From assembly GCF_014645655.1 (NCBI RefSeq), contig NZ_BMMD01000014.1, positions 1-64,000 of the forward strand: 64,000 nucleotides of DNA, in the 5' to 3' direction. The DNA comes from Agromyces bauzanensis (GTDB lineage: Bacteria; Actinomycetota; Actinomycetes; Actinomycetales; Microbacteriaceae). Position numbers and translations under genes: made by a program. The notes under the pieces are model-generated. The model saw only the letters and a list, made by a program, of their open reading frames with translations. It was not told where the DNA came from and searched no databases. Of this stretch, positions 33,007 through 42,474 are shown in pieces; the stretch's first letter is position 1; each line of letters opens with the position of its first letter.

Positions 33007-34341
33007 ATGGACCGTCGGCGAGGGCGCGCGGCCGGATCTCGGATGGCCGGTGGTGGGGGACACGATCGGCAGTTCGTCGTACCCGCGATGAGGGGCGGGC
33101 GCCTCATCCGACGCACGTACGCGCTGCTCATCGCCTTCGCGATCACGATCGTCATCTTCCACGAGTTCACCTCGCAGTTCGGTATCAGGCACGACGGGTC
33201 GCGGATGCCCGGGTTCGCGTTGCACGGGGAGGATGTCGTCTGGGCGCTCCCAGCCATCGCGATGGGCGCCGCCATCGGCGCGGGACTCGTCGTGGCATCG
33301 GGTTCGCGAACCGGGGTCTCGGTGATCGAACGCCTGAACCTGCCGGGCCTGGGACGCGATTCCCGGGCCCGATCCATCGGACTGGTGTGGGGTGCGATCG
33401 CCGTGCTCGCGGTGCACTTCACAGGCGCGGCGTTCGACGTGGTGCCCGGAGGACCCGCGGTCGTGGCGGTGGCGCTCGGATCCGCGTTGGGGTTCGGCAC
33501 GTACCGGTTGCACCGGCACGCCATGGAGCACGAGGCGTACCGCACGTTCAACCTCGTGGCGATGCTGCTCGCGACCGGCAGCCTCGCCAGCATGAGCATC
33601 ACGCCCACGGGCGAATGGTGGACTCGCAACTTCAGCACGCTGGGCACCTCCGACGACATCGCCGCCGCGTGCTTCAACGTCGCCGTGATCCTCTCGGGCG
33701 CCGGCATGGCGGGAATGTCGGCGAGCCTCACCCGAGCGCTGCTGGCGCCGCGGTTCGGTGTGCGCCGGGGCGGCCTGATCACGATGCGGGCGCTCATCGT
33801 CGTGATCGGCGTGAGCCTCATGGGTGTGGGCCTCATGCCGATCGACGGGCCGACCGATTTGCACAACGCGGCCGCCCTGAGTGCGGCCGCGGCCTTCGCC
33901 GTGCTCTGCGTGGGCGTGCAGGCGTGGGCCCGATCGCTCCCACGCGAGCTGGTCGCGGCCTCGTACGCGTCGATCGGCCTCGAGGTGACCGCGATGGTGC
34001 TCTACGACGTCGTCGGCGTCTTCAACCTCACGGTGTTCGAGGTCGTGGCCTTCGCACTCGTCTTCGCCTGGCTCATCGCGCTCGTGGCCATCACCCACGC
34101 GAACCCCGATGATCCGGATGCCGCGGGCCGCCGTCACCTCGCCCCCACTCGTCAGGCGCCGCACCCGGGTGCATCGCACGACGCCGCGGCGGGTCGGACG
34201 AGACCGGCGACCCGCAGCGGGGGCACTCCGACACGCCGGCCCCCCGCCCGCTCCGCGCGCCGCTCGGGCGCGCTCCGCGACGTGCAGCGCGCGCTGCGGC
34301 GGGCAGGCGACGGCGCGGACGAACCCCCTGGACCTGGATGA
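33007..34341 (+). CDS. Multi-pass membrane protein, DUF998-like
   Basis: A 444-residue protein with about nine membrane helices between a basic N-terminus and a long Arg/Pro-rich cytosolic tail (about 90 residues). Segments such as NFSTLGTSDDIAAACFNVAV and VGLMPIDGPTDLHNAAAL resemble the DUF998 family (loop with a conserved Asp, then FN). The start is uncertain: the frame is open from 32902, and I chose the ATG at 33007 because AGAGGG precedes it. Function unknown. Confidence 0.7.
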   Translation: MDRRRGRAAGSRMAGGGGHDRQFVVPAMRGGRLIRRTYALLIAFAITIVIFHEFTSQFGIRHDGSRMPGFALHGEDVVWALPAIAMGAAIGAGLVVASGSRTGVSVIERLNLPGLGRDSRARSIGLVWGAIAVLAVHFTGAAFDVVPGGPAVVAVALGSALGFGTYRLHRHAMEHEAYRTFNLVAMLLATGSLASMSITPTGEWWTRNFSTLGTSDDIAAACFNVAVILSGAGMAGMSASLTRALLAPRFGVRRGGLITMRALIVVIGVSLMGVGLMPIDGPTDLHNAAALSAAAAFAVLCVGVQAWARSLPRELVAASYASIGLEVTAMVLYDVVGVFNLTVFEVVAFALVFAWLIALVAITHANPDDPDAAGRRHLAPTRQAPHPGASHDAAAGRTRPATRSGGTPTRRPPARSARRSGALRDVQRALRRAGDGADEPPGPG

Positions 34342-34427
34342 TCATGGTGCCGCTATCGTCGTAACGGGTGTGTCGCATCATGGAGCGGCCCCAGCCGGAG
34401 GCATCCGACGACCGGACAGGAGTTCTC

Positions 34428-34718
34428 GTGACCCACATCACGATCGACCGCAACGAGGCGGCGAACCGCTACGAGCTGAAGCTCGACGGCGAGCTCGGGG
34501 GATACGCGGAGTATCGCACCAGCCCGGGCCGCATCACGTTCACCCACACAGTGGTCTTCCCCGAGCACGAGGGCAAAGGGCTCGGCAGCCGCATCGCCAA
34601 GCACGTGCTCGACGAAGCGGTCGCCCGAGGTGACGTCATCGTGCCGAGGTGTCCGTTCATCTCGGCGTACTTGCGTCGCCATCCGGGCGTCTACGACGAC
34701 TCCGTCTCTTGGCCCTGA
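34428..34718 (+). CDS. GNAT-family N-acetyltransferase, YjdJ-like
   Basis: A 96-residue minimal GNAT: NRYELKLDGELGGYAEYRTS, TFTHTVVFPEHEGKGLGSRI with the acetyl-CoA loop (EGKGLGSRI), then VIVPRCPFISAYLRRHP. Members lack part of the GNAT core and their acceptor is unknown. GTG start with AGGAG 5 nt upstream. Confidence 0.85.
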   Translation: MTHITIDRNEAANRYELKLDGELGGYAEYRTSPGRITFTHTVVFPEHEGKGLGSRIAKHVLDEAVARGDVIVPRCPFISAYLRRHPGVYDDSVSWP

Positions 34719-34993
34719 TCCGCCGCGCCGCCCGACGACCGCGCGGCGGCGAGCGTCTCCTGCCCCTCATTCTGGGCGGTGCACGCCCGGGCGGGCCGCG
34801 ATTACGATTCGAGCAACCCGAGTCGGCCCGACCCGACGGGTTCGCCCCGCACCGGCGAGCCCGGGTATCGACTCCGGTCGCTCCCTCGGGAAGTCCTCGT
34901 CGAGCTCAGTTCGGGTCGCTCGGCGGGAAATGGCCTCCTTGGGGCCGCGGTGGGGTGGGAGGTAGGGTTCCCGCCCCACCGTTCCGCTCCTCG

Positions 34994-35488
34994 TCAGGGG
35001 CGCTCGCGTGCACCGCCGTCGGCAACTGGGGTCGAGCCGTCGGCGAGCTCTGGTCCGACCGAACGCCGCAGGCGATCGCAGAGATCGATGAGCTCACGCA
35101 GCTCCTGGTCGTCGAGCGCATCGCCGACGTGTCGGGTGATCGCGTTCGTGTGGGTGAGGGCCACGCGGCGGAAGAGCGCGAACCCCTCCTCGGTGAGCGC
35201 CACGATCGTGCCGCGACCGTCGGCGGGGTCGGGGGTCTTCGCCACGAGCCCGCGTCCCGCGAGTCGGTCGACGAGCCGGCTCACGCTCGGTTGCGTGATG
35301 AGTACCGAGCGATTGAGGTCCTTGAGTCGGAGGCGCCTCCCCGGCGCCCGCGAGATGTTGAAGAGCACGTCGTACTCGTTCAGCGAGATGATGTCGCTCG
35401 GGAACTCGGCTGCCAGGGCGCGGAGGATCGTGACCTGCGCGCGGAACAGCGACTCCCATGCGGCGACCGTGAGTGCGCGATCGGCCAC
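34994..35488 (-). CDS. MarR-family transcriptional regulator
   Basis: A 164-residue winged-helix regulator: LNEYDVLFNISRAPGRRLRLKDL, ITQPSVSRLVDRLAGRGLV (recognition helix), DPADGRGTIVALTEEGF (wing with the DxRG motif), then a dimerisation helix. A GTG at 35488 with GGGGAG 5 nt upstream gives the usual MarR length. The target is unknown; the neighbour on the far side is a broken DUF998 gene. Confidence 0.88.
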   Translation of the reverse strand: MADRALTVAAWESLFRAQVTILRALAAEFPSDIISLNEYDVLFNISRAPGRRLRLKDLNRSVLITQPSVSRLVDRLAGRGLVAKTPDPADGRGTIVALTEEGFALFRRVALTHTNAITRHVGDALDDQELRELIDLCDRLRRSVGPELADGSTPVADGGARERP

Positions 35489-35777
35489 TCGTGCTCCCCT
35501 CGATGTCGTTCGCCGGATCAGCGGACGTGATCCAAGGATAGGGAACCTTCTCCGGGAACGGTTGAGGGCCGGTCGTAGAGGCTGACGACCGGCCCTCTCC
35601 CTTGCACCAAGAGTGTCCTGCAATCACATTCCGCACCAACCGCCACAGCAAACAGCCGGTGCACAACCGAATATATAACGGATCGGTAACGGCGTCTAGT
35701 TATCGTTCTGTGATTTTTCTGACGAATTGCGGGCTGCTTGAAATCGCGACGTTTCTTGCCCTGCCGGCCGCCAATAG

Positions 35778-36397
35778 GTGACTATCGTGAGCACGCGATT
35801 CCGCATCCCGGAGAGCAACGTCGTCACGGGGCCGCTCACCGCCGCATCCAAGCCGCTCGCCGTGACGTCGGCCGCGACCGTGGGGGCTTTCGTGCTGATC
35901 TTCGTCATGCTGCACGCGATCGAGCCCGAGTTCGACCCGTCGTGGCGGTTCATCAGCGAGTACCAGCTGGGTGGGTGGGGGTGGCTGATGTCCCTCTCCT
36001 TCGTCTGCCTCTCCGTCAGTGCGACGACGCTGCTGCTCGCCGTGCGATCGCAGATCCGCACGGTGGGCGGCCGCATCGGCCTCGGCCTCCTCGCACTCAG
36101 CGCGGTCGCCTTTTCTGGTTTGCGGGGATCTACCGTACCGATTCGCTACTCGCCGACACCCCGAGCACAACGGGCATGATCCAAAGCACCGCGGCCGCCG
36201 TGGGCGGCGTCGTGCCGCTGGCGGCCTACCTCATCGCGTGGAGCCTGGCCCGCAACATCGCCTGGCGGGCGTATCGCCGGGCCCTGTGGTGGGTCACCGC
36301 GCCGGCGATCATCGGCGCGGTCGCGAGCGACGCAGGCGTCGTGCCCACTGAATCGGTCACGACAACAGCGGACCGAGCCGCGCCGCCCCGTCCCTGA
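35778..36397 (+). pseudogene. DUF998 membrane protein gene with a frameshift
   Basis: The first frame reads SKPLAVTSAATVGAFVLIF, FISEYQLGGWGWLMSLSF and IGLGLLALSAVAF, then at TTTT near 36113 the similarity moves to another frame: FWFAGIYRTDSL, GMIQSTAAAVGGVVPLAAYLIAWSLA. Together these give a full-length DUF998 protein of about 205 residues. A one-base change at the T run is the simplest cause; a sequencing error or ribosomal slippage is possible. Confidence 0.75.
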
Positions 36398-37070
36398 GCT
36401 CGTCGAGCAGCCGGCCCGGATGCTCCACCCGCTCCTTCGCGGTGCAGAGGCTGAGCGACGCCACGAGCCGCCCGTCGCCATCGCGGATCGGGAAGGCGAG
36501 GCATCCGCGTGCCGGATCGAACGAGCCGGTCTGCACGGCGAACCCGCGCGCGATCGTCTCGGCCACGAAGCCGTCGCCGGCGTCGGCGTCGGCTTCACGA
36601 CGCAGGTCGGCGAGCAGCAACCTGCCCATCGCCGAGCTCTCGAGCTCGCGACTCAGTCTCGAAGCGTCGGTGAGCCGGTAGTCGGGATCCTCATCCAGGA
36701 TGCGCAGAGCCGTCCCAGCATAGCCCACGAGGTGAACCCCGCCCCGGAGGTGCTCCCGCACCGACGCCACGATGTCGCGCACCGCCTGCGGCGGTCGGGG
36801 CGGTGCGACCACGTGCACCAGCTCCGCGACCTTGCGTCCGAGCGCGAACCCCGACAGGTCGCCGAGGCGCACGAGGTACTCCTCCTGCACGAGCAGGTTC
36901 AGCAGGCGATAGGCCGTGGCCCGCGACATCCGCAGGTTCGCCGAGATCTCGCGGGCGGTGATGCCGGGGCCGCAACGGGCGACCTCCTCGAGCACCGTGA
37001 ACGCGCTGTGGATCGCCTTGGGCTGCCGCGCGTGCAGCCCGCTCTCCACGGCCCCGCGTTCACCGGCCAC
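36357..37070 (-). CDS. IclR-family transcriptional regulator
   Basis: A 237-residue IclR protein: winged HTH at the N-terminus (AIHSAFTVLEEVARCGPGIT, EISANLRMSRATAYRLLNLL) and an effector-binding domain (GVHLVGYAGTALRILDE, RGFAVQTGSFDPARGCLAFPI). The GTG at 37070 overlaps the stop codon of the upstream permease gene, so they are cotranscribed. It probably senses the permease substrate and controls the divergent permease/amine oxidase genes. The 3' end overlaps the broken DUF998 gene convergently. Confidence 0.88.
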   Translation of the reverse strand: MAGERGAVESGLHARQPKAIHSAFTVLEEVARCGPGITAREISANLRMSRATAYRLLNLLVQEEYLVRLGDLSGFALGRKVAELVHVVAPPRPPQAVRDIVASVREHLRGGVHLVGYAGTALRILDEDPDYRLTDASRLSRELESSAMGRLLLADLRREADADAGDGFVAETIARGFAVQTGSFDPARGCLAFPIRDGDGRLVASLSLCTAKERVEHPGRLLDELRDGAARLGPLLS

Positions 37071-38589
37071 GGCGATCCGCCGGCCCCGCGTCGTCGACCC
37101 ACTCCGCCTCGGGGATCCCGCCCAGCACGTCACCGGCGACGGCATGGTCGTAGACCCCGATGGCATGGCGCAGCCACGGGCGGCGCAGCAGGCGCGCCCA
37201 GTAGACGGCGATCCCGGCGGCGAGCAATGCGAGGAAGCCCCAGACCCCGAACGCGCGGGCGCCGTGGCTCTCCTCGGCGAGGTAGAGCAGCACGACGCCG
37301 CTCAACGCGACCGCGGCGACCGCGGCCTTGATCGCCGGCCACCAGCCGAGCTCGCCGATCTGGTGCAGGAACACGGGCGCCGCGACGCACGCGAGCACGT
37401 AGGCGAGGATGTACCCGGCCGCGGCGAAGATGATGAGCACGGTCATGGCGGTCCACACGCTCCCCGTGAGGAACACTACCGCCAACGGCACCACGATCAC
37501 GACGGGCAGGGCCACCAGGGTCGCGACGAGCGGCGTGCGGTATCGCGGATGCGTCGTGCCGAGCGCCGGCGGCAGCAGACCCTCGCGGCCCATCGAGAAC
37601 AGCACGCGTACCAGCGCGGTCGACGACGCGACCGCGCACGCAATCAGCGAGGTCGCGATGCTGACATCGAGCACGAGGCCCGCCCACGGCACGCCGAATG
37701 CCGCAGCCAGGTCGTTCGCGGGCGAGGCGCTCGAGGCGGGATCCAGTCCGGCGACGTCGAACCCGACCGTCTGCGCCGCCGCGGCGCCGAGGTACACGAC
37801 GCCCGACACGAGCACGGTCCAGCTGATCGCCCTGGGGATGTTCGCGAACGGGCGCTTGGCCTCGACGCCGAGCGCCGCCGAGCTCTCGAATCCCACGAAG
37901 GCCGTGATGGCGAGCGTCGCGGCGACGGCGAAGCCCTGGGGGTCGAATGGGGCGTCCTGGCGCAGGAGCACGGGCAGCCGGTCGGCGTTCGACGCGATGA
38001 CGGCGACGATGAGCGCCACGATGAGGGTGACGCTGGTCGCCTCCACGAGCAGTGTCACGCGGGTGGAGAGACGGATGCCGCGGGCGAGCACGACCAGGCA
38101 GAGGGCGCCGAGCGCGACGATCGACCCGGCCGCGAGCAGCATCGGGTCGATCGCGACGGGGAGGAGCCGCGCGACGAGGAGCACGAGATGGTACCCCGCG
38201 CCGGCGAGGGCGAACATCGCGATGAAGCCGTAGCCGATGAGGAGCCCGACGCCGGCGACGAACGCCGCGGCGCTGCCGAGTCCGCGTGCCACGAAGGTGT
38301 AGAGCGAGCCCGTCGCAGCCATGCGCCGGGTGAACTCGTTGATGGTCGACGCGGTGAGAAGGGCGATCACGAGCGCCGCGGCGAGCGCGGGGAGGCTCAT
38401 GCCGCCCGCGAGGGCCGAGACGAGCAGCGGCGTGGTGAACGCGGCGCCGGCTGGCGCCACCGCCGACACCGACTGGGCGAGCACGTCGGCGAATCCGACG
38501 CTGCGGCGCGCGAGCCCCGCGAGCGGCGAGCGGTCGGCGAGCCCGGCGACGGGCTCGGGCCGGGCGATCGCGCGCGCGAGTGCATCCAT
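37060..38589 (-). CDS. APC-family amino acid/amine permease
   Basis: A 509-residue permease with about 12 membrane helices. The APC opening is visible: LARRSVGFADVLAQSVSAVAPAGAAF, the unwound first helix with the substrate site, then STINEFTRRMAATGSLYTFVARGLG and VGFESSAALGVEAKRPFANIPRAI. GAAGGGA precedes the ATG at 38589. Substrate is inferred to be an amine or amino acid from the nearby amine oxidase. It shares an operon with the IclR gene and is divergent from a second APC permease. Confidence 0.92.
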   Translation of the reverse strand: MDALARAIARPEPVAGLADRSPLAGLARRSVGFADVLAQSVSAVAPAGAAFTTPLLVSALAGGMSLPALAAALVIALLTASTINEFTRRMAATGSLYTFVARGLGSAAAFVAGVGLLIGYGFIAMFALAGAGYHLVLLVARLLPVAIDPMLLAAGSIVALGALCLVVLARGIRLSTRVTLLVEATSVTLIVALIVAVIASNADRLPVLLRQDAPFDPQGFAVAATLAITAFVGFESSAALGVEAKRPFANIPRAISWTVLVSGVVYLGAAAAQTVGFDVAGLDPASSASPANDLAAAFGVPWAGLVLDVSIATSLIACAVASSTALVRVLFSMGREGLLPPALGTTHPRYRTPLVATLVALPVVIVVPLAVVFLTGSVWTAMTVLIIFAAAGYILAYVLACVAAPVFLHQIGELGWWPAIKAAVAAVALSGVVLLYLAEESHGARAFGVWGFLALLAAGIAVYWARLLRRPWLRHAIGVYDHAVAGDVLGGIPEAEWVDDAGPADRRGR

Positions 38590-38640
38590 GCCGTGGTCCC
38601 TTCGCTGGTCGGGGGAGGGAGTCGATGGTACGTGCCGCCA

Positions 38641-38713
38641 GTTTCGTGCAGCTCGCGGGTGTGTTTCGAGCGCGTGACCGCGAAATGAGACGGGCGGGGA
38701 GGCATCCGTCTCA
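38641..38713. promoter_or_regulatory. Candidate operator region between the two permease genes
   Basis: Contains TTTCG-N12-CGAAA (38664-38685) and TGAGACGG-N12-CCGTCTCA (38686-38713), both perfect, plus GTTTCG repeated 22 bp apart (38641, 38663). IclR proteins bind such symmetrical sites in divergent promoters. Binding is not shown. Confidence 0.4.
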
Positions 38714-38809
38714 CTCGTCGTGCGGCACACTTCACGACCGGTGCACGTCGAGGCAACACCGGCCCGGAAGGCTTGCGGAACTCCCATTCCCGTCCACGCA
38801 GGAGCTGAC

Positions 38810-40306
38810 ATGACCGCAACCAACCAGTCGCCCGGCGTCTCCGCCGGTACCGACCGAACCCCGCACGGGCGCACCCTCACCGGGTCGCTCGGCGTCACCG
38901 CCATCGTGTTCATGGTGGTCGCCGCCGCCTCGCCGCTCACCGTCGTCGGCGGCGCGGCGCCGCTCGGCATCCTCCTCGGCAACGGCGTCGGATTCCCGGC
39001 GATGTACGCGATCTCGGCCGTCGTGCTGTTGCTGTTCTCCGTCGGCCTCGCGACCATGGCGAAGCACGTGCCGCGCCCCGGCGCGTTCTTCACGTTCGTC
39101 GGCTACGGCCTCGGACGCCCGATGGGCCTCGCCACGGCCTACCTCGCCCTGCTGACGTACACGACCATCCAGGTTTCGGTCTACGGCTATCTCGGGTACA
39201 TCCTCGAGGTGACCATCGCCGGCCTCGGCGGACTCGACCTGCCCTGGTACCTCTATGCGCTCGCGATGATCGGCGCGGTCGGCATCCTGGGCTACCGCCA
39301 CATCGAACTCAGCTCGAAGGTGCTCGGCGTGCTCCTCGTCGGCGAGATTCTCATCGTGCTCGCGCTCGTGGCGGCGGTGGTGTTCTCCGGTGGCGCGGAG
39401 GGTCTTTCGCTCGCCCCGTTCGAGCCGGCGAACGTCGTGTCGGGCGCTCCCGGCGTGGGGCTCATGTTCGCGATCGCGGCGTTCATCGGGTTCGAGGCGA
39501 CCGCGATCTTCCGCGACGAGGCCAAGGACCCGAGCCGCACCATCCCCATCGCCACCTACGTGGCGGTCATCGGCATCGGGATCTTCTACACGCTCGCCAC
39601 GTGGGGGCTCGTCATGGCCTGGGGGCCGAGCGAGGTCGTCGACGTGGCCGCGCAGGACCCGGGCGCGATGGTGATCATCACGACCCTGAACTACCTCGGC
39701 CCCATCGGCGAGATCGTCATCAACATCCTGCTCATCACGAGCATGTTCGCGTGCGTGCTCTCGTTCCACAACGTCATCACGCGCTACCAGCACTCGATGT
39801 CGGCCGCGGGCGTGCTGCCGCACCGGCTCGGCGACGTGCACCACAAGCACCTCTCGCCGTACACGTCGTCGCTCGTGCAGACGATCACGGCCGGCGTGTT
39901 CGTGATCGCCTTCGCGGTGCTCGGCCTCGACCCGGTGCTGCAGGTATTCACGTGGTTCGCCGGCGTCGCGACCCTCGCCATCGCGATCCTCATGGCCATC
40001 ACGAGCATCGCCGTGATCGTGTACTTCACCCGCAAGCGGCGCGGCGTCGCGAGTCTCTGGCACACGGTGATCGCGCCGGCGCTCGGACTCGTCGGACTCG
40101 TCGGTTCGGCGGTCGTCATCACGGCGTACTTCCCGATGCTCGTCGGCGACGTCGACGCCACGGGCGTGCCGACCTTCGGCGCACTGAGTCTCTCGCTCAT
40201 CGCGGTCATCCTCCTCGTGCCGGTCGCCGGCTATGTGCAGGCGCTCCTGCTCAAGGCGCGCGACCCGCAGGCCTACGAACGCATCACGGCGGCCATCGGC
40301 GGGTGA
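38810..40306 (+). CDS. APC-family amino acid/amine permease
   Basis: A 498-residue APC permease with about 12 helices: GSLGVTAIVFMVVAAASPLTVVGG, FFTFVGYGLGRPMGLATAYL, FIGFEATAIFRDEAKDPSRTIP (family consensus loop), NVITRYQHSMSAAGVLP. GGAG 5 nt before the ATG at 38810. It directly precedes the copper amine oxidase gene (95 bp), so uptake of the amine that the oxidase then degrades is likely. Confidence 0.92.
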   Translation: MTATNQSPGVSAGTDRTPHGRTLTGSLGVTAIVFMVVAAASPLTVVGGAAPLGILLGNGVGFPAMYAISAVVLLLFSVGLATMAKHVPRPGAFFTFVGYGLGRPMGLATAYLALLTYTTIQVSVYGYLGYILEVTIAGLGGLDLPWYLYALAMIGAVGILGYRHIELSSKVLGVLLVGEILIVLALVAAVVFSGGAEGLSLAPFEPANVVSGAPGVGLMFAIAAFIGFEATAIFRDEAKDPSRTIPIATYVAVIGIGIFYTLATWGLVMAWGPSEVVDVAAQDPGAMVIITTLNYLGPIGEIVINILLITSMFACVLSFHNVITRYQHSMSAAGVLPHRLGDVHHKHLSPYTSSLVQTITAGVFVIAFAVLGLDPVLQVFTWFAGVATLAIAILMAITSIAVIVYFTRKRRGVASLWHTVIAPALGLVGLVGSAVVITAYFPMLVGDVDATGVPTFGALSLSLIAVILLVPVAGYVQALLLKARDPQAYERITAAIGG

Positions 40307-40401
40307 CGCGGACGGGGCATCCGATGCAGGGCGGATGCCCCGACCGCGCCCCCGCGACCCCGCCCGCGCACCCCGACCCCAACCGATCGAAGGAACCACG
40401 C

Positions 40402-42465
40402 ATGACCATCCTGGACCCCGTCGCCGCACCGTCCGCCACCGCGCCGAGCGACGCGCACCCGCTCTCGAGCCTCACCGCCGACGAGTTCCTGCGCGTGCGC
40501 GACATCGTCTCGGCCGCGCCCGACTTCACCCCGACCACGCGCTTCGCGTACGTGGGGCTCGACGAGCCGCACAAGCGCGAGGTGCTCGCCTGGCAGGACG
40601 GCGACGGGCCGCTGCCCGAGCGCCGTGTACGCGCGCTGCTGCTCGACATGGCCACGGGCCGCTCCACCGACGGCATCGTGTCGCTCACGAGCGGCGAGAT
40701 CGTCTCCACGTTCGAACTCGACGGCTCGCACGGCCAGCTTCCCGTGCTGATCGAGGAGTTCGAGGCCATCGGCGAGATCGTCGCCGCCGATCCGCGTTGG
40801 GTCGACGCGCTCGCGCTGCGCGGCTGCACCCCCGACAACGTGGTGTGCGTGCCGCTGTCAGCGGGCTACTACGGCCACCCCGAGGAGGAGGGCCGCCGCA
40901 TCCTGCGCGTGCTCGCCTTCCGGCAGGACCACCCCGGCGACCACCCGTGGGCGCACCCCGTCGACGGCCTGTCGGCCTACGTGGATGCCGCGAACCGCGA
41001 GGTCACCCGCATCGTCGACGCGGGCATCATGGAGATCCCGGCCGAGAGCGGCAACTTCGACGACCCCGTCGTGCAGGGCGAGCCGCTCACGACGCTGAAG
41101 CCCATCGTGATCACGCAGCCTGAGGGCCCGAGCTTCACGGTCGACGGCGAGTGGGTGTCATGGGCGAACTGGCGCTTCCAGGTCGGCTTCGACACGCGCG
41201 AGGGCCTGGTGCTTCGCCAGCTGTCGTTCACGGATGCCGGCGAGGAGCGCCCGATCATCTACCGTGCGTCGATCAACGAGATGCTCGTGCCCTACGGCGA
41301 CCCGTCGCCCGTGCGGTTCTGGCAGAACTATTTCGACACGGGGGAGTACCTGTTCGGCCGATTCACGAATACGCTCGCCCTCGGCTGCGACTGCGTCGGC
41401 GAGATCAGGTACTTCGATGCGGTGCTCGCCGACGAGCTCGGCAACCCGTTCACGATCGAGAACGGCATCTGCATGCACGAGGAGGACTACGGCACCCTCT
41501 GGAAGCACTCCGACATGTTCACCGGATCGAACGAGGTGCGCCGCTCCCGTCGCCTGGTGATCAGCTTCTTCACCACCGTCGGCAACTACGACTATGGGTT
41601 CTTCTGGTACCTCTACCTCGACGGCACCATCGAGTGCGAGGCGAAGCTCACGGGCATCCTGTTCACGTCGGCATATCCCGGCCTCGACGCAGACGGCAAC
41701 GACTACCCGTTCGCGAGCGAGGTGGCACCCGGCCTCGGCGGGCCGTACCACCAGCACCTGTTCAGCGCGCGGCTCGACATGATGGTCGACGGCCTGTCGA
41801 ACGCGGTCGACGAGGTCGATGTCGCGCGCGTGCCGATGGGCGCGGGCAACGAGCACGGCAACGCCTTCACCAAGCAGGTCACGCGGCTCACGAGCGAGCA
41901 GGGTGCCGGGCGAGTGGCGGATGCCTCGGTCTCGCGTGCCTGGTTCATCTCGAACACCGAGCGGCGCAATCGCATGGGCCGGCCGACGTCGTACGCGCTC
42001 TACCCGACCGAGTCGCCGGTGCTGCTCGCCGACGAGGCCTCGTCGATCGCGAAGCGCGCCGAGTTCGCCACGAAGCACCTGTTCGTCACGCAGTACGACC
42101 CCGCAGAGCGCTACGCGGCGGGCGACTTCGTGCACCAGAACCCCGGGGGCGACGGCATCACAGCGTTCACGGCGGGCGACCGCCCCATCGACGGCGAGGA
42201 CATCGTGGTCTGGCACACGTTCGGGCCGACGCATTTCCCGCGACCCGAGGACTGGCCCGTCATGCCCGTCGACTACGCGAAGTTCACGCTGAAGCCGCAC
42301 GGGTTCTTCGGGAGGAACCCCGCGCTCAACATCCCGGCCCCGGGTGCCGCGGCGCACTGCGCACCCGGTGGACACGCGGGTCAGGACCATGCTGAGCACC
42401 CCGGGCACGCGGGTCACGACCACGCGGAGCACGGCGGCCACGGCCTCGACGACCACGGCCACTAG
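40402..42465 (+). CDS. Copper-containing primary-amine oxidase
   Basis: Oxidises a primary amine to the aldehyde with release of ammonia and H2O2, using Cu and a self-made topaquinone. The 687 residues contain the topaquinone Tyr396 in GNYDYGFFW, the catalytic Asp312 in YFDTGEYLFG, Cu ligands in YHQHLFSARLD and a third His in PTHFPRPEDWP. The last 36 residues hold 11 His (HAGQDHAEHPGHAGHDHAEH), an unusual metal-binding tail. No signal peptide is seen. AAGGAA precedes the ATG. It follows an APC permease. Confidence 0.95.
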   Translation: MTILDPVAAPSATAPSDAHPLSSLTADEFLRVRDIVSAAPDFTPTTRFAYVGLDEPHKREVLAWQDGDGPLPERRVRALLLDMATGRSTDGIVSLTSGEIVSTFELDGSHGQLPVLIEEFEAIGEIVAADPRWVDALALRGCTPDNVVCVPLSAGYYGHPEEEGRRILRVLAFRQDHPGDHPWAHPVDGLSAYVDAANREVTRIVDAGIMEIPAESGNFDDPVVQGEPLTTLKPIVITQPEGPSFTVDGEWVSWANWRFQVGFDTREGLVLRQLSFTDAGEERPIIYRASINEMLVPYGDPSPVRFWQNYFDTGEYLFGRFTNTLALGCDCVGEIRYFDAVLADELGNPFTIENGICMHEEDYGTLWKHSDMFTGSNEVRRSRRLVISFFTTVGNYDYGFFWYLYLDGTIECEAKLTGILFTSAYPGLDADGNDYPFASEVAPGLGGPYHQHLFSARLDMMVDGLSNAVDEVDVARVPMGAGNEHGNAFTKQVTRLTSEQGAGRVADASVSRAWFISNTERRNRMGRPTSYALYPTESPVLLADEASSIAKRAEFATKHLFVTQYDPAERYAAGDFVHQNPGGDGITAFTAGDRPIDGEDIVVWHTFGPTHFPRPEDWPVMPVDYAKFTLKPHGFFGRNPALNIPAPGAAAHCAPGGHAGQDHAEHPGHAGHDHAEHGGHGLDDHGH

Positions 42466-42474
42466 GACCTGCAG

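Noticed and set aside
36916..38688. Plus-strand frame of 590 codons over the permease gene
   Set aside because: Arg/Glu/His-rich low-complexity translation typical of the antisense strand of a high-GC membrane protein gene; the minus strand is a clear APC permease.
38732..40429. Minus-strand frame of 565 codons
   Set aside because: Antisense shadow of the second APC permease, with no domain.
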